Shown here piece after piece: positions 60,854 to 64,000 of a DNA stretch of 64,000 bases; positions within the stretch are counted from its first letter, which is position 1, and every line of letters begins with the position of its first letter. The position numbers were made by a program, and so were the translations under genes. The stretch is from NCBI RefSeq assembly GCF_001500065.1, contig NZ_LQIN01000001.1, positions 496,001 through 560,000 of the forward strand, given 5' to 3'. The notes below the pieces were generated by a model. It saw nothing but the letters and a program-made list of their open reading frames with translations. It ran no database searches and had not been told where the DNA came from. The stretch is from Mycobacterium sp. IS-3022. GTDB taxonomy: Bacteria > Actinomycetota > Actinomycetes > Mycobacteriales > Mycobacteriaceae.

Positions 60854-61297
60854 CTAACGCGCCATCGCAGAGTTCGGCGCGCTCCAGTCGGTCGAGACGA
60901 AGCGGTGGCGGATGAGCCAGTTGTCTCCGATCGGGACGAACGTGTCGCGGTAGCGGCCGTAGTGGTCCAGACCGATCTCGGTGAACACCGTGAAATAGCA
61001 AGCGACATGCGCCTCGTGCGGCGTCACCCCGGTGAACCGGATGTTGGTCACATTGTGTCGCACGATGCGTTTGACGTTCGACTGCGACGCGGCCGGTTTC
61101 GGCGCCGCGACAGCGCCGCCCAAGAACTCGACGATCGCATCGTGGCCCTGCACCGGTTCGCTGCCGCGCACCTCGAGGACGCCGTCGTCGCAGAACGCGG
61201 CGGCAAGCTCGGTGAGGCGCAGGGCATCTCCCGACCAGTTGTACTGAGCCAGCGTGTCCCTGATGCGTTCGCGGGCGCAAAGCTCCCAAAGCTCCAT
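60854..61297 (-). CDS. SnoaL-like (NTF2-fold) protein
   Basis: This 147-residue protein has the cone-shaped NTF2/SnoaL pattern: an N-terminal helix pair (CARERIRDTLAQYNWSGDALR), FCDDGVLEV, GHDAIVEFLGG, and the strands HNVTNIRFTG and WLIRHRFVSTDW. Members isomerise, hydrate or merely bind small molecules. Divergent to it lies an SRPBCC protein. No catalytic role can be named. Confidence 0.8.
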   Translation of the reverse strand: MELWELCARERIRDTLAQYNWSGDALRLTELAAAFCDDGVLEVRGSEPVQGHDAIVEFLGGAVAAPKPAASQSNVKRIVRHNVTNIRFTGVTPHEAHVACYFTVFTEIGLDHYGRYRDTFVPIGDNWLIRHRFVSTDWSAPNSAMAR

Positions 61298-61317
61298 GTC
61301 GTCAACCGTAACGGCGC

Positions 61318-61323
61318 TAGGGT
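61318..61323 (+). promoter_or_regulatory. -10 box (TAGGGT), leaderless promoter
   Basis: TAGGGT ends six bases before the ATG at 61330. Confidence 0.4.
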
Positions 61324-61329
61324 CAGGCC

Positions 61330-61773
61330 ATGGCTACCAGCGATTCGCGCGAGGTCGTGATCGAGGCGAGCCCGGCCGAGATCCTCGACGTCATCGCCGA
61401 CGTCGAGTCCGCACCGGACTGGTCGTCCCAACACCAGGGCGCCGAAGTGCTCGACAGAGACGCCGATGGCCGGCCGGGCCGGGTGCGGCTCAAGCTGAAA
61501 ACCATGGGCATCTCCGACGAGCAGGTGGTGCAGTACACCTGGACGGAGAACAAGGCCAGCTGGACGCTGCTGGAATCGACTCAGCTCAAGACCCAGAGCG
61601 CGTCGTACACACTCACCCCCGACGGCGACAAGACCAAGGTGCGTTTCGAGATCACCGTTGACCCGGCGGTGCCGATCCCCGGTTTCGTGTTGAAGCGTGC
61701 GATGAAGGGCGGGTTGGAGTCGGCCACCGACGGCCTGCGCAAGCAGGTGCTCAAGGTCAAGAAGAACCGCTAG
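61330..61773 (+). CDS. SRPBCC (polyketide cyclase-like) protein
   Basis: This 147-residue START-like protein begins SREVVIEASPAEILDVIADV and DWSSQHQGAEVLDRDADGRP, the SRPBCC pattern that forms a deep hydrophobic pocket. Mycobacterial relatives bind lipids or act with polyketide enzymes. A close paralogue starts at 63874. The last 17 bases overlap the convergent cation-efflux gene. Confidence 0.87.
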   Translation: MATSDSREVVIEASPAEILDVIADVESAPDWSSQHQGAEVLDRDADGRPGRVRLKLKTMGISDEQVVQYTWTENKASWTLLESTQLKTQSASYTLTPDGDKTKVRFEITVDPAVPIPGFVLKRAMKGGLESATDGLRKQVLKVKKNR

Positions 61774-62719
61774 CCGACGACGCTTCCAGCTCGTCGGGTT
61801 CGGCGATGGTCAACACGGCGTCGACGATGTAGGGGTCGGCCTGCAGCTGCGTCTCCAGGCGCCGAAGCGTCTCGGCGACCCGTGATTCGCTCGCATCGCC
61901 CTCGAGATCGACGCTTGCCACCAGGAATAGTTGCTTCGGCCCAACGAACACCAAGCGCACGAAGCGCACCGCGGCGACGTCGGGTAATCGTTCGATGCGC
62001 CTGATCGCGGCCTCGCGCACCCGCGGATTGGCGGGCTCGCCGACCAGAAAGCGGCGGTTGCGGTCAATCAGCACCACCGCTATCACCCCGAGCAGCAGCC
62101 CCACCATGATTGACCCGACTGCGTCCCAGGCGGCGTTGCCGGTGAGCTGATGCAGGCCAATTCCCAACGCAGCCAAGATGATTCCGATCAACGCGGCAGT
62201 GTCCTCGGCGAACACCGCGCGGGTGGTCGGATCCGAGGTCTCGAGCACGTGGTCGAGCAGATCGCGCTCGAAGCGACGAGCTTCTGTGCGCAGCTGGCGC
62301 ACAGCCTGGACTAGTGACACCGACTCGAGTCCGAACGCAACGGCCAGCACGATGTAGGCGACGAGATAGTCCTCGGGTCCGGTTTCGCCGCGCAGCAATT
62401 CGGTGATGCCGTGCCAGACGGAAAGCGAACCGCCAACGACGAACAACCCGACGGCCGCCAACAACGACCACACGTACGCTTCTCGGCCGTAGCCGAACGG
62501 ACGGTCGGCGTCTGGCGGTCGGCGGCTTCGGCGGTTGGCGATGGCCAGCAAGCCCTGGTTGCCCGCGTCGGCCCAGGAGTGCGCAGCCTCCGCGGTCATC
62601 GACGCCGAACCCGTCAGGACGGCGGCCACCGTTTTGGCGACGGCCACCGCCAGGTTGGCGCCGAATGCGACGAGGACGGTCAGCGTGCTCTCGCCGGAGC
62701 GCTGGTCGGTTTCGGTCAT
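61757..62719 (-). CDS. Cation diffusion facilitator family transporter
   Basis: This 320-residue CDF protein has six hydrophobic segments. The metal-site helix reads MTAEAAHSWADAGNQGLL near residue 45 (HxxxD type) and a second site is FAEDTAALIGI near residue 165 (D residues). The C-terminal cytoplasmic domain ends in a beta-alpha-beta fold (VASVDLEGD). CDF proteins export zinc, iron or manganese by proton exchange. The ATG at 62719 is chosen; the frame upstream to 63679 is antisense to the next gene. Confidence 0.88.
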   Translation of the reverse strand: MTETDQRSGESTLTVLVAFGANLAVAVAKTVAAVLTGSASMTAEAAHSWADAGNQGLLAIANRRSRRPPDADRPFGYGREAYVWSLLAAVGLFVVGGSLSVWHGITELLRGETGPEDYLVAYIVLAVAFGLESVSLVQAVRQLRTEARRFERDLLDHVLETSDPTTRAVFAEDTAALIGIILAALGIGLHQLTGNAAWDAVGSIMVGLLLGVIAVVLIDRNRRFLVGEPANPRVREAAIRRIERLPDVAAVRFVRLVFVGPKQLFLVASVDLEGDASESRVAETLRRLETQLQADPYIVDAVLTIAEPDELEASSASGSS

Positions 62720-62724
62720 CCCAC

Positions 62725-62730
62725 TAGTCT
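62725..62730 (+). promoter_or_regulatory. -10 box (TAGTCT), leaderless promoter
   Basis: TAGTCT ends seven bases before the ATG at 62738. Confidence 0.45.
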
Positions 62731-62737
62731 GCGACTC

Positions 62738-63826
62738 ATGACGACCCAAGGACCCCTCGCCGGAGTGAAGGTCATCGAGCTCGGCGGCATCGGGCCCGGA
62801 CCGCACGCCGCGATGATGCTGGCCGACCTCGGCGCCGACGTGGTGCGGGTGCGTAGGCCCGGCGGGTTGCAGATGCCGGCAGAGAACGTCGACCTGCTGC
62901 ACCGCGGCAAGCGCGTCGTCGACCTGGACTTGAAAAAGGACCCGGCCTCGCTGCTGGCTTTGGCTGCCAAGGCCGACGTGCTCATCGACGCGTTCCGGCC
63001 CGGCACCTGTGAACGACTGGGCATCGGACCCGACGACTGCGCGGCGGTGAACCCGCGGCTGATCTTCGCTCGAATCACCGGCTGGGGTCAGCACGGCCCG
63101 CTGGCGCGGACCGCCGGCCACGACATCAACTACCTGTCGCAGACGGGCGCGTTGGCGGCCATCGGCTACCGCGACCGGCCGCCGGTGACGCCGCTGAACC
63201 TGGTGGCCGATTTCGGCGGTGGCTCGATGCTGGTGCTGGTGGGCATCGTGTCGGCGCTCTACGAGCGGGAGCGCTCCGGCCAAGGGCAAGTGATCGACGC
63301 GGCGATGGTCGACGGCGTTTCCGTGCTGGTTCAGGACATGTGGACGATGAAGTCGACCGGCACGCTGCGCGACGAACGGGAGTCGTTCATGCTCGACGGC
63401 AGCGCACCGTTCTACCGCACCTACGAGACCGCCGACGGCAAGTACATGGCGGTCGGCGCGATCGAACCGCAGTTCTTCGCGCAGTTGCTTCACGGCCTCG
63501 GGTTGAGCGCCGACGAGGTGCCGCGACAGTCGGACAAAGCGGCGTTTCCACGGATGCACAAGCTGTTCGCCGACCGGTTTGCGAGCAAGACTCGTGACGA
63601 ATGGGCGGCGATCTTTGCGGGTACCGACGCGTGCGTGACACCGGTACTGACATGGAGTGAGGCCGCGCAGAACGACCACCTGCGCGACCGGTCAACTCTG
63701 GTGCAGGTCAACGGCGTCGACCAGGCGGCGCCGGCGCCGCGCTTCTCCCGGACGCCGGCGGGTCCGATCGGTTCCCCGCCGCAGGCCGCGACTCCGATCG
63801 CCGACATCGACTGGCCTGAGAATTAG
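62738..63826 (+). CDS. Alpha-methylacyl-CoA racemase-like CoA transferase (CaiB/BaiF)
   Basis: This 362-residue protein is of the family III CoA-transferase fold and closest in layout to mycobacterial alpha-methylacyl-CoA racemase. It has GVKVIELGGIGPGPHAAMML at the start, the catalytic-region AGHDINYLSQTGAL with His and Asp, and DGSAPFYRTYETADGKYM near residue 225. Such enzymes invert 2-methyl branched acyl-CoA for beta-oxidation of sterol side chains and methyl-branched lipids. The length equals the family norm of about 360. Divergent from the CDF gene. Confidence 0.88.
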   Translation: MTTQGPLAGVKVIELGGIGPGPHAAMMLADLGADVVRVRRPGGLQMPAENVDLLHRGKRVVDLDLKKDPASLLALAAKADVLIDAFRPGTCERLGIGPDDCAAVNPRLIFARITGWGQHGPLARTAGHDINYLSQTGALAAIGYRDRPPVTPLNLVADFGGGSMLVLVGIVSALYERERSGQGQVIDAAMVDGVSVLVQDMWTMKSTGTLRDERESFMLDGSAPFYRTYETADGKYMAVGAIEPQFFAQLLHGLGLSADEVPRQSDKAAFPRMHKLFADRFASKTRDEWAAIFAGTDACVTPVLTWSEAAQNDHLRDRSTLVQVNGVDQAAPAPRFSRTPAGPIGSPPQAATPIADIDWPEN

Positions 63827-63861
63827 CTGGAAGGTCCTATACACGAGGCTGTCGAGCTACT

Positions 63862-63867
63862 TACGAT
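63862..63867 (+). promoter_or_regulatory. -10 box (TACGAT), leaderless promoter
   Basis: TACGAT ends six bases before the ATG at 63874. Confidence 0.4.
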
Positions 63868-63873
63868 TGCCAC

Positions 63874-64000
63874 ATGGCGGTGCGGGCATCGAGGGAAGTG
63901 GTTTTCGAAGCGCCCAAGGATGCGATCTTGGACGCGCTCGCCGACATCGACGCCGTTCCCACGTGGTCGCCTGTGCACAAACGCGTCGAAGTGCTCGACC
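63874..64000 (+). CDS. SRPBCC protein, partial (window edge)
   Basis: The frame starts MAVRASREVVFEAPKDAIL and continues LADIDAVPTWSPVHKRVEVL to the window end, so only 42 residues are seen. It is closely similar to the start of the SRPBCC protein at 61330 (SREVV, then W-S, then EVLD), so the two are paralogues. Confidence 0.8.
   Translation, partial: MAVRASREVVFEAPKDAILDALADIDAVPTWSPVHKRVEVLD

Noticed and set aside
62720..63679. Upstream extension of the cation transporter frame
   Set aside because: This part is antisense to the racemase-like gene. The protein with CDF features begins at ATG 62719, opposite a leaderless promoter of the divergent gene.

Overview
The window is high-GC actinobacterial DNA and reads as the chromosome of a Mycobacterium, probably a fast-growing (Mycolicibacterium-type) species. 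This rests on recognised gene order, not a database search. The order DUF2334 / FAD-dehydrogenase / metallohydrolase / purS-purQ / encapsulin-DyP / pepC / purL / purF / purM / DUF3073 / ygfZ / pabC / nitrobindin / sseC2-cysA2 / thiX / lmeA / glnR / mshD / phoT / phoY2 / LCP / dus / desA1 / TetR-DUF2236 / lysT-gluT-aspT-pheU follows the Rv0784-Rv0826 region of M. tuberculosis. It also carries the pstSCAB block expected beside mshD and phoY2 in M. smegmatis. Starts are rich in GTG and TTG. Many genes have a TANNNT -10 box 6-8 nt before the start codon, the usual mark of leaderless mycobacterial transcripts.

Layout. 1-5343: end of a glutathione peroxidase gene, a deacetylase-like protein, an FAD dehydrogenase, a metallo-beta-lactamase-fold protein, an exported protein, and purSQ. 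5373-8058: an accessory type VII secretion (T7SS) module, made of an EspC-like protein, a WxG effector with a hydrophobic glycine-rich C-terminus, and a four-helix membrane protein. It is bracketed by two inverted copies of a 60-bp palindromic repeat. 8075-23088: encapsulin and its DyP peroxidase cargo, M18 aminopeptidase, purL, purF, purM and housekeeping genes. 23140-27715: folate and sulfur genes, including a sulfurtransferase operon behind a polycysteine leader peptide. 27712-35184: lmeA, glnR, mshD, then the phosphate system pstSCAB and phoY2 with Pho-box-like repeats. 35279-43206: LCP ligase, dus, desA1, three tandem small secreted paralogues, and a TetR/DUF2236 pair. 43217-45759: arsenic resistance (arsC, acr3, cadI/arsI, arsR).

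45919-48275 is a tRNA region. The tRNA-Lys gene is interrupted by a 216-nt group I intron at the anticodon, and a TnpB element lies between it and tRNA-Glu, tRNA-Asp and tRNA-Phe. 48381-51035 is a second T7SS effector/immunity locus, whose effector gene carries an in-frame TAA. 51244-60615 is a catabolic-looking cluster of two P450s, a hydrolase, dehydrogenases, a metallohydrolase, a TetR regulator with clear operators and a phytoene-desaturase-like flavoprotein. The right end holds small SnoaL/SRPBCC proteins, a cation efflux protein and an alpha-methylacyl-CoA racemase-like gene.

The signals most worth following are the tRNA-Lys group I intron, the two T7SS toxin/immunity modules, and a 12-13 codon ORF at 24111-24152 with a near-perfect 16S-complementary ribosome site and structured RNA behind it.
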